A stretch of DNA of 64,000 bases from Myotis daubentonii (taxonomy: Eukaryota > Chordata > Mammalia > Chiroptera > Vespertilionidae). The stretch lies in contig NC_081847.1 in assembly GCF_963259705.1 (NCBI RefSeq), positions 75,769,469 through 75,833,468 on the forward strand, read 5' to 3'. Position numbers and translations under genes: made by a program. Of this stretch, positions 45,761-56,800 are shown in pieces (within the stretch, counting starts at the first letter, position 1; each line of letters begins with the position of its first letter). A model generated the notes under the pieces. That model ran no database searches. It was not told the origin of the DNA and saw only the letters and a list, made by a program, of their open reading frames with translations.

Positions 45761-46435
45761 AACAAAAACATTTTAAAAATTGATATCTAAATATATATAA
45801 TTTATTTCCAGACTTTAAATTCTATTGTATTGGTCTATAGTCTACCCTTATGCCACTACCACATTTTATTGACACTGTAGCTTTGTAGTAAATGTGAAAT
45901 AGGCTAGTGTAGTCCTGCAACTTTGTTCTTCTTTTTCAAGATATTGTGGCTATTCTGGGTTCCTTGCATTTCCATATGAAAATTAAGAATATAAATACTG
46001 TCGATCTCAGCCAAAAAGGCATCTGGGATTTTACAGGGATTGTGCTGAATCTGTTCATTAATTAGGGAGTGTTACCATCTTAAAATAATTGTCTTCCAAT
46101 CTATGAACATGGATTGCCTTTATTTATTTAGGTCTTCTTTAATTTTTTTCATCAATGTTTTATAGTTTTCAGTGTTCAGGGCTTACCCTTGTTTAGGTAA
46201 ATGTATTCCTGTTTCACTTTTCTGGTGCTATTATAAATGGAATTATTTTCTTAATTTCACTTTTGAATTATTTAATGCAAGTGTATATATTTTGTATATT
46301 GATCTTGAGTTCTGCAACTTTGCTGACCACATTTATTCATTTTAATTGTTTTGTAGTGCATTCCTGAGGATTTTCTCTATTCAAGATCATATCATCTGCA
46401 GTGGTAGTATCAGTGGTTTTTTTGTGAATTTGACT
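45329..46435 (-). repeat. L1 fragment, antisense (continuation)
   Basis: Antisense L1: ..gtctcagtaccatttgttga.., ..tgtcttggtatccttgttga.., ..gctgaccacatttattc.., continuing the piece before the Helitron. A SINE (45567-45785) is inserted. Confidence 0.65.
45567..45785 (+). repeat. VES-related SINE with (TC)n
   Basis: GCTCTGACCAGTGTTGCTCA head, ..ggttcaattcctgatcagg.., and a (CT)n run at 45724-45757 expanded from the pyrimidine tract. Confidence 0.8.
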
Positions 46436-47540
46436 CCAGGGAAACAAAACCAAAAATTAACAAATGGGACTACATCAAACTAAAAAGCTTCTGCACAGCA
46501 AAGGAAACCATCAACAAAACAAAAAAAGGCAACCAATCAAATTGGAGACGATACTTGGAAATGATACAAAATGATAAGAGGTTGATACCCAAAATATAAA
46601 AGAACTTACATAACTTAAAAAACAAACAACTCCACTAAAAAAATAGGCAGAGGATCTGGAATAAACATTTTTCCAAGGAAGACATATATATGGTCAACAG
46701 GCACATGAGAAGATGTTCCACATCACTAATTATTAGGGAGATGCAAATTAAAACCATGATGAGCTATCATCTCACACCTGTTAGAATGGGCGTCATCAAA
46801 ATGACAAAAAATAACAAGGGTTGGAGCAGATGTGGGGAAAGGGAGCCCTCTTGCACTGCTGGTGGGAATGTAAACTGGTGCTGCCACCATGGAAAACAGT
46901 ATGAAGCATCCTCAAGAAATTAAGACTAGACCGACCATATGACCCAGCAATCCCACTTCTGGATATTTGCCCAAAGAATATGAAAACGCTAATTCTAGAA
47001 TATATATGGACCCCAATGTTTATTGCAGCATTATTTACCCTAACCAATATATGGAAACAACTTAAGTGTCCATTAATGGATGAGTATCCATACATAGGTC
47101 ACATCTTTATCCAATCATCTGTTTATACACACACACACAATGGAACACTACTCTGCCATAAAAAAGATGAAATATTGTTATTTGCTACAACATGGATGGA
47201 TCTTGAGGGTATTCTACTAAGTGACATAAGTCAGAGCGAAAGGACAAAAACCATACGATTTCTCTCACGTGTAGAACATAAAACAAAAATGTAACAAGTG
47301 AATAAAAAAAACCAAACTTATAGATACAGACAACAGAATGGTGGTTACCAAAAGGGAAGAGGTGTGGGGAGGATGAATGGGGAAACGGGGGTCAAATACA
47401 TAGTATCAGATGGAAACTAGACTTTTGGTGGTGAACACGCAATAGAGCATCCAGATACCAAATTTAATGTTGTACACCCAAAACTTATATAATGTTATTA
47501 AGCAGTGTTACCTCAATAAAAAATGATTAACTAAAAAAAA
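46436..47540 (+). repeat. L1 ORF2 3' part and 3'UTR
   Basis: Plus-strand L1: ..ggactacatcaaactaaaaa.., ..gatgcaaattaaaaccatg.., ..aacaacttaagtgtccatt.., ..acctcaataaaaaatg.. at the end. Several frames are broken; the piece at 46980-47294 still reads as ORF2-like. It begins where the antisense L1 stops. Confidence 0.75.
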
Positions 47541-47999
47541 GATCATGTCACCTACAGACAGGTAGCCTGAGGGAAGATCACATAAGACAGTGCATGGTGA
47601 GCCCTCCAAACATGATGGCTTGTCTCATTCGCCCTTGGTAGGTGCTACTCTTCTCTTGCTCCCAGAGGTGGGGGCCTCTCTCCTCCGCAGTCAGTCCTCC
47701 GAAGGCAGACCCTGCCAGGCAGGACTCCCAGGAGGTGAGCTGCGTGGGCACCGCCCTGCCTGAACCAGTTTGCTCTAAGCCCTGAGCACCTCCTTCAGCC
47801 CCATCACTGACCCTGGCTCCAGCCCCTTCTCCCAGGCAGAAAGCAACCCCAGACCCAAAATGTGCCCACTCCCTTGGTGTCCCCAAAATAGAGAAAGAAA
47901 AAGGGAGTGGAGGTTTTCACAACCCTGGAAGGCCCTGGAGTTCTTCTTCCTGTGGGTCCTGGAGAGAGGGGGTCATTTGGGAAGGGGAGGAAGGTAGGC
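47541..47999. other. Intergenic, no clear feature
   Basis: GC-rich unique sequence with chance ORFs on the minus strand (47578-47886). Nothing recognised. Confidence 0.5.
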
Positions 48000-48015
48000 G
48001 AGAGTAACCCACCTT

Positions 48016-48092
48016 TGTCTATGGCCATAAAATCCTGAACGCGCCCGATCTCATAAGCTAAGCAGGGTTGGGCCTGGTTAGTACTTGGATGT
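48016..48092 (+). pseudogene. 5S rRNA retropseudogene with 16-bp TSD
   Basis: GTCTATGGCCAT, then CCTGAACGCGCCCGATCTC, AAGCTAAGCAGGGTTGGGCC and TGGTTAGTACTTGGATG follow the 5S rRNA sequence in order. Ten bases are missing between two GATCTC copies in the parent, and the 3' third of 5S is absent. The flanks GAGAGTAACCCACCTT are duplicated at 48000-48015 and 48093-48108, so it arrived by target-primed retrotransposition. It is not a functional 5S gene: the 3' end is truncated. Confidence 0.92.
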
Positions 48093-48206
48093 GAGAGTAA
48101 CCCACCTTAGCTTAGGGTCCTTCAAACCAAATCCTCAATTGCTCCAAATAAACGGAAGTAAGGAGAGCTACATAAGTGCTCATTTTCTGTTAAAAATTTT
48201 AGTGTA

Positions 48207-48415
48207 GCCCTAACCCATTTGGCTCAGTGGATAGACCGTCGGCCTGTGGACTCAAGGGTCCCAGGTTCGATTCTGGTCAAGGGCATGTGCCTTGGTTGCA
48301 GGCACATACCCAGTAGGGAGTGTGTAGGAGGCAGCTGATTGATGTTTCTCTCTTATCAATGTTTCTAACTCTCTATCCCTCTCCCTTCCTCTCTAAAAAA
48401 TCAATAAAATATATT
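48207..48415 (+). repeat. VES SINE
   Basis: GCCCTAACCCATTTGGCTCA head, GGTTCGATTCTGGTCAAGGG B-box-like segment, ..cccttcctctctaaaaaatc.. and ..aatcaataaaatatatt tail. Confidence 0.92.
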
Positions 48416-49920
48416 TAAAATTTTTTTAATATATAGTATTTTAAATAGACATTCTGCACCTTACCTATTACACACCTATATAATAGTTTCCAAAAACTCA
48501 GCATATTTATTGCTTGCTCACATGAGCTGGGCCCTCCTCCTGGTGCTGAGACCCTGGCCCCACCTAAGGTGCCCAGTGCGGTGACAGAGATGGGGTGCGC
48601 TGTGCTGGGTGGCTTTGCCTGCTCCCTGACAGAGTTCACCTTGAATCAGTTGCTTCTTAGACTGGTCTGTGGGTTTGGGGGGCTTTCAAGCGCACAGTCT
48701 CCTCTTAGTCAAGGGCATAGGCCTAAGGATACCTGTGGGCCTTGAACATACCCTGGGTCCCTGACTGCTCTCAGAGTGGGCCAGGCCTTGGTGGGGATGG
48801 AGACCCTGATGCCTCTGAGAGCAGATGGCTTCACCCAGCACCAGGCCAGGCTGCCTGCCAAGCTCTGCCCCAGCTGCCTGGTGCCCAGTTCTCTCCACAC
48901 ACAGGCTTGGGACTAGGGTCAGCCTCCTACAGAGCCGTTATGCCAACAGCCATCACTGTTCCACGCCCCTCCTTTCCAGCCTCTCCATCAAGTCAGGGCA
49001 ATAATACTTCCTCCCCAGGGCCCTTGAAAGGTGACATGGCATCTGGCACAGCATGGGGCTCAGTAAGGGTTGGTCACCTCCCCGCCTCTTCCTGCACGAG
49101 GCAGGAGGGTTCGGTGGTCAGCACTGGCAGGGCACATCCCCTGAGTCAGACACTGTCTTTGCCTCCTTTCAAGCGAGGAGTGTGTCATTCAGGCCTTGGC
49201 TCAGGAAACCACATGTGCCCTGGGCTATGGGCAAGACCAGTTTCGGCTCCTCTGTACATTGTAACCAGATGGGTCAGGGCAGGCCAGCTCCTGGCAGAGG
49301 ACAGCTCCCCCTTAGCCCAAGCCCTGTCCAGTGGATGCCCCGGGCTTCTGAGCTGCTTGGCCAGTCCCAGAAGGCCCAGGGGCACAGGTACCATACCTGC
49401 CCCAGAAGAAGCCCCAGATATGCCCCAAGTGCCTCCCCAACCCCAGGTGATCACAGCAGCTGCACTGCAACCATACAGGACTTCTCAGATTTATTCTCTA
49501 AGGTGAAAAATAGCAACACTGTTCTGGGCAGAGCCTGCTGAAAGAAGGGAGAGAGCATTCCCAAGATGCACTGCTCTTAGTCAGGTTTATGGCACATTTG
49601 CATTTAAATAGAGCCTTTAACTCTCTTTCTGAACTTCACAATAATATAGCCTTAAAGCGCTGACTAATAGCGCGGCGGGTGCTTCATCTTCGCTCTCATT
49701 TAACACTGATACATTTCTTATTATAGCCATTCCAGCTCAGATGACACTTGTAAATGCACGTTTTAAATGTGTTTTGTTCTTTTGGGGTCAAAAATCAGAC
49801 GGTTCCTGGACCTGCATTACAGGAAAGGTGCTCATCTCACAGGCTGGCTCAGCTGTCCCAGCTCTGAGCTCTTCTTAGCGCCACACAGGGAGTCTAGTCA
49901 ATTCCATCCTAAAACTACAT
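48416..49920. other. Intergenic; long chance ORF, a MIR, possible CNE
   Basis: The longest ORF in the window (48742-49506, 254 codons) lies here, but its residues are low-complexity (Pro, Ser, Gly rich), all three frames are similarly open, and no domain or splice signal supports it. About 48970-49075 is a plus-strand MIR. About 49560-49800 is unique, AT-rich and non-repetitive and could be a conserved element. Confidence 0.5.
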
Positions 49921-50060
49921 GGTGATAGATGACCAATAGACTTAGTGATGTGATCACATCGAAGGGTGTATAAATGTTGAATCACTGTGCTGTACACCTG
50001 AAACTAATACATTATTGCATGCCAGCTATACTTTAATAACTTTTCTTAGAAAAGAATACA
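49921..50060 (+). repeat. L1 3'-end fragment (old)
   Basis: ..gaatcactgtgctgtacacc.. and ..tgaaactaatacattattgc.. then ..tatactttaataac.. match the 3'UTR of older L1 elements. Confidence 0.65.
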
Positions 50061-50070
50061 TACTTATAGT

Positions 50071-50283
50071 CTGGCCAGCATGGCTCAATGGTTGAGCATC
50101 GACCTATGAACCAGGAGGTCATGGTTCGATTCCTGGTCAGGGCACAGGCCCAGGTTGCAGGCTCGGTCCCCAGTGTGGGGCATGCAAGAGGCAGCTGATC
50201 AATGATTCTCTCTCATCATTGATGTTTCTATCTCTCTCTCCTTCTCCCTCTCTGAAATCAATAAAAAATATATTGTTTTAAAA
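50071..50283 (+). repeat. VES SINE (CTGGCCAGC subfamily)
   Basis: CTGGCCAGCATGGCTCAATG head, ..ggttcgattcctggtcagg.., pyrimidine tract, ..gaaatcaataaaaaatatat tail. AAAAGAATAC occurs on both sides (about 50050 and 50282). Confidence 0.9.
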
Positions 50284-51095
50284 AAAGAATACCTGATTCT
50301 ACACTGGAAAGAAAAAAGAAGTCAGCCAGTCATGTGTCCTGCCCTGCAGTTTCCTGGGGCGGGAACAAGGGCTCCCAGCAGCAGGAGAGCTCGGTGGGAA
50401 AGGGCCCCCAGCACTGGAGCTGGAACCCGCCCTGGGCATCAGCCATGGCCTCCGGACCTGGCTTGTACTACCCCTGGAGAGCTGATTATTAAATTTTCAG
50501 GAATAGTCCTAGCCAGTTCTTCAACAGTCATTATTAAAATTAAATTATGTAAACTTACAAGGAAACAGATTATATTAAAAATGAAGGTAGACATACTCAA
50601 AACTCATTTCTTCATTACTATTTTATTACTATCTATGTCCTTGAGGTCATTCGCATCCATGGTGGAAGGATTATATAGTGATGTTCAGTAAGGTTAAGCT
50701 GGTGGCTGGATAGGGGCCCTGCTGGGAACATTTACAAACCAGCCCCCGTAAACATCAAACAAAAGCAGCAAAGGACACTGTGAAGAGTCTGCCCTGTTCT
50801 CTGTGCACTCCCTCCCCTCCTCTAGGAAATGCCCTAAAGGGCCCTCTACCCCATCCCCTCCTCAGCCCTGTGCCCACCTCTCCTGGGAGACACCGGGCCC
50901 CCAGACCCCGCAGGTCCTCTCCTGAGGACACCTCAAAGTTCCCGCTCCCCACCTGGATGGCTGACTTTCCTTCCAGGGGTCCTTACCCCAACCACTTCTT
51001 GACACCCCCAACTCTCCCCCTACCCACCATTATCTCTTGTCCAGATGACCAGCCTTCAGCTGTCCCCTTTGTCATCCACTCCCAATAGTTTATTT

Positions 51096-51309
51096 TTTTT
51101 AATATATATTTTTATTGATTTCAGAGAGGAAGGGAGAGGGAGAGAGAGAAACATCAATGATGAGAGGGAATCATTGATTGGCTGCCTCCTGCACGCCCCC
51201 TACTGGGGATCGAGCTGCAACCGGGCATGTGCCCTTGACCAGAAACGAACCTGGGACCCTTCAGTCCACAGGCCGATGCTCTATCCACTGAGCCAAACCA
51301 GATAGGGCC
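51096..51309 (-). repeat. VES SINE, antisense, with TSD
   Basis: Reverse VES complete from ..GGCCCTATCTGGTTTGGCTC (minus strand) to the A-rich tail. CAATAGTTTATT is duplicated at 51083-51094 and 51310-51321. Confidence 0.93.
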
Positions 51310-51344
51310 CAATAGTTTATTCTTTACACAGCTGCCAGAGCAAT

Positions 51345-51725
51345 TTTTTTGAAAATGTAGATCAAATCATCTCACTCCATGGCTTAAACCTTCCGATTGC
51401 TTCCCGTAGTATCCAGAACTAAAGAAGCCGATTTTAACCGGGTCTAGAGGCCTGGTGTCTGGTTCCTCCCACGCTCATCCTACGCCTCGCCATGGCGCAC
51501 CCCTCTGGACTTGGGGTTTTGCACACACTGGTCTTCCCTTCTGAAACACTGTTCCCCAGGTCGCATCCTTCAATGCTCAGCGTAAATCTCTCCTCCCTGC
51601 GGACATCTTCCCTGAACCTCCCCGCCTCCTTCCATGGAAGTTTCTCCCCATCGCCCCACCCTTTACAGCACTCGGCTTTCTTCACAGCACAGTCCTCAGC
51701 TTACTTTGGGTTCGTCACACACTGA
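51345..51725 (+). repeat. L2-like LINE 3' fragment
   Basis: ..atcatctcactccatggctt.., ..gttttgcacacactggtctt.. and ..ggacatcttccctgaacctc.. follow the L2 3' region. Old and ORF-less. Confidence 0.5.
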
Positions 51726-53760
51726 ACCAATCGCTGGTACTGAGAGCTGTCCTAGGTGCTGAAGCCTCAGCCAGGCACAACCCAGACCTGCTCTCCTCCT
51801 CGGCCAACCCTCTGTTAGCTCCACGCTCCACACGAAACAGTGTCTGTTCTGCTGCCCACAGGTCTGGCCAGCGCAGAGAAGAGGGACATAAACATCTGTT
51901 TAAAGCATTTCTTGTTTGTGTCATTAATGGGTTTGTGTAGGGACTAGGCTTGAACAGATTAAACAGTGTCTTAGCTGTAAAGTCTTACAGAAATAGAATA
52001 TTTGCAAATCAAATAAACCAACTGGAATTTACTGGAAGGCATTTGAGCCTTAGTAAATCCTCTCTTTTTTTTGGAGCAAAGAATCCTTTTGAAATGTAAA
52101 TGGTTCATCGCTTCCTCCCAGTTCTTTGTTGTTCTTGCTCAAGAGGGTTCAGTGAACCCTCTAAAATTATATGCAAAATGTGTGCACACGCATGCTGAGG
52201 CGTTCCCATCTTCCATTAGACTCTTGGGGGGGTGCATTATCCCAAAGAGGTCACGACACATGGCTCTGGCCTGTGCCTGTTTTTCAGGACTGTTTTGATG
52301 GGCCCTTTCCGGGTGAATGAATTTCACTGATAACTGCCTATTTTTAGAAATAGCTCTGTATTAGCCACAAATTTCCATCTAGCCGTCATTAACTGAATCC
52401 CCAGTTCCACACAGTTGGTGAAAATCCTTATATGTAAAGCATAAAGGTACCTTTTGTTACAAAGATAGAAAAAAACATTTTTTATTTGTATTTCAATAAG
52501 GCTGAAAACAAGTCTCAAAAATATATGAAAAGCTAGGTAAGTTGCTCAAAAGCAGGAGAGCCCTTGGAGTTTCTTGATAAAGAAAAAAAGAAAACTCCTT
52601 TTCAAGCTACTATGGGTCTCCAAGTGAACTGTACTCAGTCTGAGACATAGAATTCTTCTCCCAAGATTAACATTGTAGAGGGGATTTTTAGGAATCAGCC
52701 CCTTATGCAGCAACCCTTACAAACGCCCCCCAGACCTCCAGCTCCTTGCCTCCAGGAGTCACCACAACCTCCATCTGCCAACAATCAGGTGCCACCAGGT
52801 CATCCTCCAGTCCTGACGCTCACCTCCCACCTGCCACCAGGTCAGTGAGGGCATTTTCATCTCCTCCCTTTCACCAAAGGCAACCACCCCCTTTCCTTCA
52901 TCCAGGGCCAAATCTGACCCCATAGCTGCCACCTGCATTTTGCCCTCCAGAATCCCCCAGCCAAGCTGCCCAGTAAGGTGGTAGCTGGGATACGAAAGGG
53001 GCCTTGTGGGCAGATACTATTCTTCCTAGGGGTGGGGCCAGAGAAGTGAAGAAGAGAAAAGACCACGATGTACAATGTGCTTGGGGCTGTCTCTTACCTC
53101 CCTGCCTCATGATCCTGGATAAAGTTTCTGCCATTTTCAAATTGCTTTCCAAAGCTTTCTTCCTGTGTCTGCAATCTTTGAGGACAGACTGCCCTGACAT
53201 CTTCCGGGCTTGGGGTCTAGGGCAGGGTCTGAATAAGCCGAGGAATTTGGTGGCGGTTACAGAAAGTGATACTTCGGGAGTTTAGGCGAGAAAGCATGCC
53301 CAGATGTTCTCAATCAATTACAGCAGGCGGGAGGGTGAGAGGAAGAGACACCGAGAGTTCATCAGTAAACAGACCGATTGCATTCCTGAATGTATGCTGA
53401 AGCTCTGATCAATTTCCAGGCAGCTATTCCAGCAATCGTCTGGACGCCCCAGACCTCCAGTCCTGCTTCCACATGGGCCGTCCGGACATTGCCCACAACC
53501 AGTCCAGAAGCAGCAAGTAGATTCACTTATCCCAGAACTTTCCCTGCTTCGCCTTCTCCCGCCCGCTCCCCATCAACAGGGAAAGTAAATGCAAAACAAC
53601 TTACATTTTTCGTCCCCAAACGCTGTCCATCACCCCCAGGGCAGAGGACTCTCTACCCAGCCCCGCTGCTGGTTCAGACCACGCGCCCTAGGATGTGGTC
53701 CTTCCTCTGCTAGCACGGGGCTCAATAATCCCTTTCTTTCAGAACAATTTTCAGTCTCAA
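51726..53760. other. Intergenic, mostly unique
   Basis: No convincing gene. The AT-rich part at about 52320-52520 is unique-looking and non-repetitive. The ORFs at 52898-53200 and 53390-53713 are short and lack domains. Confidence 0.5.
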
Positions 53761-53769
53761 AGGTGTGTG

Positions 53770-54380
53770 TGTGTGTTTTTAATTGATAGATTTTTGTTTT
53801 GTTTTCCTTGTTTTTGTTCACTTTCCCTTGTGGAAAATTTCAAACATACAAAATGAGCTAATAGATGATAAGCCTCTCTATACCCCCCACCCAGCTTTGA
53901 CGATTCCACTTCTGCCAGCCTTGGTTCATTCATCTTCACCCCCTCCCCCCCAAGGATTCTTTTGAAGCAAATTCCATAATTCAAAGCATTTCACTTATCA
54001 ATATTCCCGTATATATTGCTGAGACATGAGGAATCTTCTATGTAAACATAACCACAATACATTGATCACATCTAAAACCGTTTGATGATCATTCCCTCAT
54101 ATCATCAAATATGCAGGCAATATTCATCTTTCTCTGATGGTTTCCTAAATGATGTTTTGTTTTTTTTAATGGCTGTGTTTACATCAGAATCCAAGCAAAG
54201 TCTACACTTTGCTATTAATTAAGCTCTGAAGTCTCTTTTAATGTATAATTTTCCTTCCAACTCTTTTTTTTCTTGTTACTTATGTGTTGAAGAATATGCT
54301 TCTGCTTTAGATATTCTCTCCATTTCTAGCCATTGTCTCTGCTTCCTGTGTGATTCTTGTTTATTCCTTTGTCTTTTCTG
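53770..54380. repeat. Old L1-like sequence (tentative)
   Basis: AT-rich sequence with ..aaaatttcaaacatacaaaa.. and ..cttttaatgtataattttc.. has the texture of an ancient L1 3'UTR. A short GT run lies at 53764-53776. Confidence 0.3.
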
Positions 54381-55207
54381 AGAGCCAGGTGGGGGAGAGG
54401 GTTGGGAGCCTTGCTGTGATGTCATCAGTCACTTAATGCCCCTTTCTGGAGAATACACCCTTTCCTCCAGCAGGGCCTGGTGCGCCCCTGCCTCAGTCCC
54501 CGGCCCAGTCTCTCTAGGGTACCCTGCCATCCCTGGCTGTCTAAACTGGGGCAATGGGGGCAGGGGGGTAGGAGGGGAGCTGGGCCTTTTGATGTTCATT
54601 AGTCACAGCCCACAGGAGCACACCTATAGTCAAACAAAATGGGGCTTATTGTCTTGTTGCAATGAGAACTGTGGGTGCCCTGGAAGAGTGTGGGGAAGGA
54701 CTTAGGGTATGATTTGGACATGAGTTGGGTGATTTGGAGGAGGTTCAGCGAAGTGGCGGTTTTCTCTGGATTGGGTGCTGTCTGGATGAGGAGTGGCCCT
54801 GGGATGCTGTATCTCTTCCAGGAGTCGGGGGAAAGGCTGCAATCAGTAAAGAAGCCTCAGTCATTGTCTGATCCAGGGAAGGGGTCAGGGCCATTCTGCA
54901 GGTCTGGGCAATATTCCCGTTCTCCTTGAGGCACAGGCATGCTCGTGGGGTGGTCTTGTTTCTATCTTCATCTCACGTCACCGAGCGGCCTCGTGTGACG
55001 CAGGTGTTCTATGTGACTGTCTTTGTTTGAGGAGAACACCACGGCCTGGCTGTACATATCAGGCAGCTCCCAGCCAGGAGGGCCCGTTGTTTTTTTTTCC
55101 TCGGGTCCTGACTGCACCTGCTCTCAGTCCCGTGATGCCTCTGGCCTAGTCTCTTCACCGGCGGGGACTTCTGCCTGTTCTGTTTTTGCTTTTGTCCATT
55201 TACTGTC
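54381..55207. other. Intergenic, no clear feature
   Basis: Moderately GC-rich, unique. No domain-bearing ORF. Confidence 0.5.
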
Positions 55208-55215
55208 GTTTAGAG

Positions 55216-55284
55216 CAGCGGTCACCAACCGGTGACCCGTGGACCACTGGTGGTACGGGAGGTCCGAAAGGTTGGCGACCGCTG
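55216..55284 (+). mobile_element. 69-bp hAT MITE with perfect TSD
   Basis: Very short element: CAGCGGTCACCAACC and GGTTGGCGACCGCTG ends (one mismatch) enclose about 40 bp. GTTTAGAG flanks it at 55208-55215 and 55285-55292. Confidence 0.9.
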
Positions 55285-55292
55285 GTTTAGAG

Positions 55293-55516
55293 GACCGTGG
55301 GGAGAGAGCAGAGGCTGGGTCTGCACCCCACAGCCCGGGGACCTGGCAGTCCTGTGGAGCCTTCGCCTGGGCCACCTTGTCGGAGAGCTGCTCCTCGGCG
55401 AGGTCCTCGTCCCCCTGAGGGGTGCCTGGTACTGATGCCCAACACATCCCCTCCTTGCTGAGCTGGGGAAACGTGTGGCCCACAGGCTGATATTGGGATC
55501 AAAAAGGTTCCAGTTT
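55293..55516. other. Intergenic, GC-rich, no feature
   Basis: Short unique stretch between the MITE and the next SINE. Confidence 0.5.
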
Positions 55517-55727
55517 CCACCCAGCGGTGTGGCTCAGTGGTTGAGCATTGACCTATGAACCAGGAGGTCACAGTTCAGAGGTCATAGGTCCATTCCCTCA
55601 GGGCACATGCCTGGGTCTCGGGCTCAGCCCCCCTGCAGGAGGCAGCTGATCAATGATTCTCTCTCATCGTTGATGTTTCTCTCTCCCTCTCCCTCCCTCT
55701 CTGAAACCAATAAAAAAAATATTTTTA
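55517..55727 (+). repeat. VES SINE
   Basis: ..ccagcggtgtggctcagtgg.. head, ..gacctatgaaccaggaggtc.., pyrimidine tract and AATAAAAAAAATATT tail. The B-box-like part is disturbed by a short duplication (..caggaggtcacagttcagagg..). AAAAGGTTCCA is repeated on both sides. Confidence 0.88.
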
Positions 55728-55861
55728 AAAAAGGTTCCAATTCCCTTGTTTAGTGGGAACTGCATTTTTTCTGCAGGCACTCGCTTCATCTATCGTCTGA
55801 TTCTGTGCTGAGGGCTGTGTGGTCATGGGAGAGGCTCATGGACGCATCTGTTCTCCGCAGT

Positions 55862-56430
55862 GGACTTCCCGCGGCGGCCGCGTCGTGTCTGCGAACCTGG
55901 GGCACAGACACATTCTCTTCTTAGAAGCTGTCAGGGTAACAAACGGACACTTTCCTAAGAACCGCACTGCTCATCTGTGCCAGCCGGTGTTTTTAATTAG
56001 CTCGTTGGACAGCTACTTGTCTTTTTACAGTATAAATTATTAAATACCGCGGGGGGAAACGTCCACTTTATGCAATGACATGCTGATAGCACTCGTCTCA
56101 GCAACCCGCCCGGCTCAGTGGCACTCGGCGGAGAAATTCCGCCGTCTTCCCGCGGCATCATTCCCCGGCCGTGATCCCGGGAGCCGAGTTCCCCCACGGC
56201 CCTAATCACACGGCCTGGGTTGTGTGCTCAGCGTGAGGGAAACATCGTTGCTGCTATCGCTCAAGAAGGAAGGCCGCACTGGGGACGGCAAATCTGGTTG
56301 CGGTTCTGCAAATCTCCAAACGTTTAATGAGGCTTGTGGCAGGCGAGTCCGGGGGGAAAGAGGGAGACGGCGCGGCTGGAGCTGCAGGAAACAGGCGGTG
56401 ATGAAACCGCCCGCAGCACCTTTAGAAACC
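55862..56430. promoter_or_regulatory. CpG-dense unique block (candidate CpG island)
   Basis: By hand count about 44 CpG dinucleotides lie in about 570 bp (for example ..gcggcggccgcgtcg.., ..cactcggcgg.., ..gacggcgcgg..), far above the surrounding sequence. No known repeat is recognised in it. CpG retention in mammals usually marks unmethylated promoters or enhancers. A role here is only inferred. Confidence 0.55.
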
Positions 56431-56460
56431 TTGTTCTTTCCTGTGTCCGTGTATTTTCAT

Positions 56461-56660
56461 TTAAAAAAAATATATATTTTTATTGATTTCGGAGAGGAAG
56501 GGAGAAGGAGAGAGCGAAAGAAACATCAATGATGAGAAAGAATCATTGATGGGCTGCCTCCTGCAGCCCCACACTGGGGATCAAGCCCACAACTTGGGCA
56601 TGTGCCCTGACCTCCTGATTCATAGGTCGACACTTAACCACTGAGCCATGCTGGCTGGGC
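56461..56660 (-). repeat. VES SINE, antisense
   Basis: Reverse VES: ..tttttattgatttcggagag.. tail and minus-strand head GCCCAGCCAGCATGGCTCAG. It abuts the right side of the CpG-dense block. Confidence 0.9.
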
Positions 56661-56674
56661 TATTTTCACTTTTT

Positions 56675-56800
56675 AAATAATATCTGATTAATGTATAGTT
56701 GGAATACAATATTATATTAGTTTCAGATGTACAACATAGTGATTCGACATTTATATACCTAACAATGTGATCATCACACTAAGTCTAGTCACCATCTGTG
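56675..56800. repeat. Old L1-like 3' piece
   Basis: ..tattagtttcagatgtacaa.. and ..catagtgattcgacatttat.. are familiar from L1-derived 3' ends. Confidence 0.45.

Noticed and set aside
48016..48092. Functional 5S rRNA gene
   Set aside because: It lacks the 3' third, has an internal 10-nt deletion and is flanked by target duplications.
48742..49506. 254-codon ORF, the longest in the window
   Set aside because: The residues are low-complexity and no domain is recognisable. A second frame and the minus strand are also open across it, as is usual in GC-rich sequence, and part of it is a MIR.
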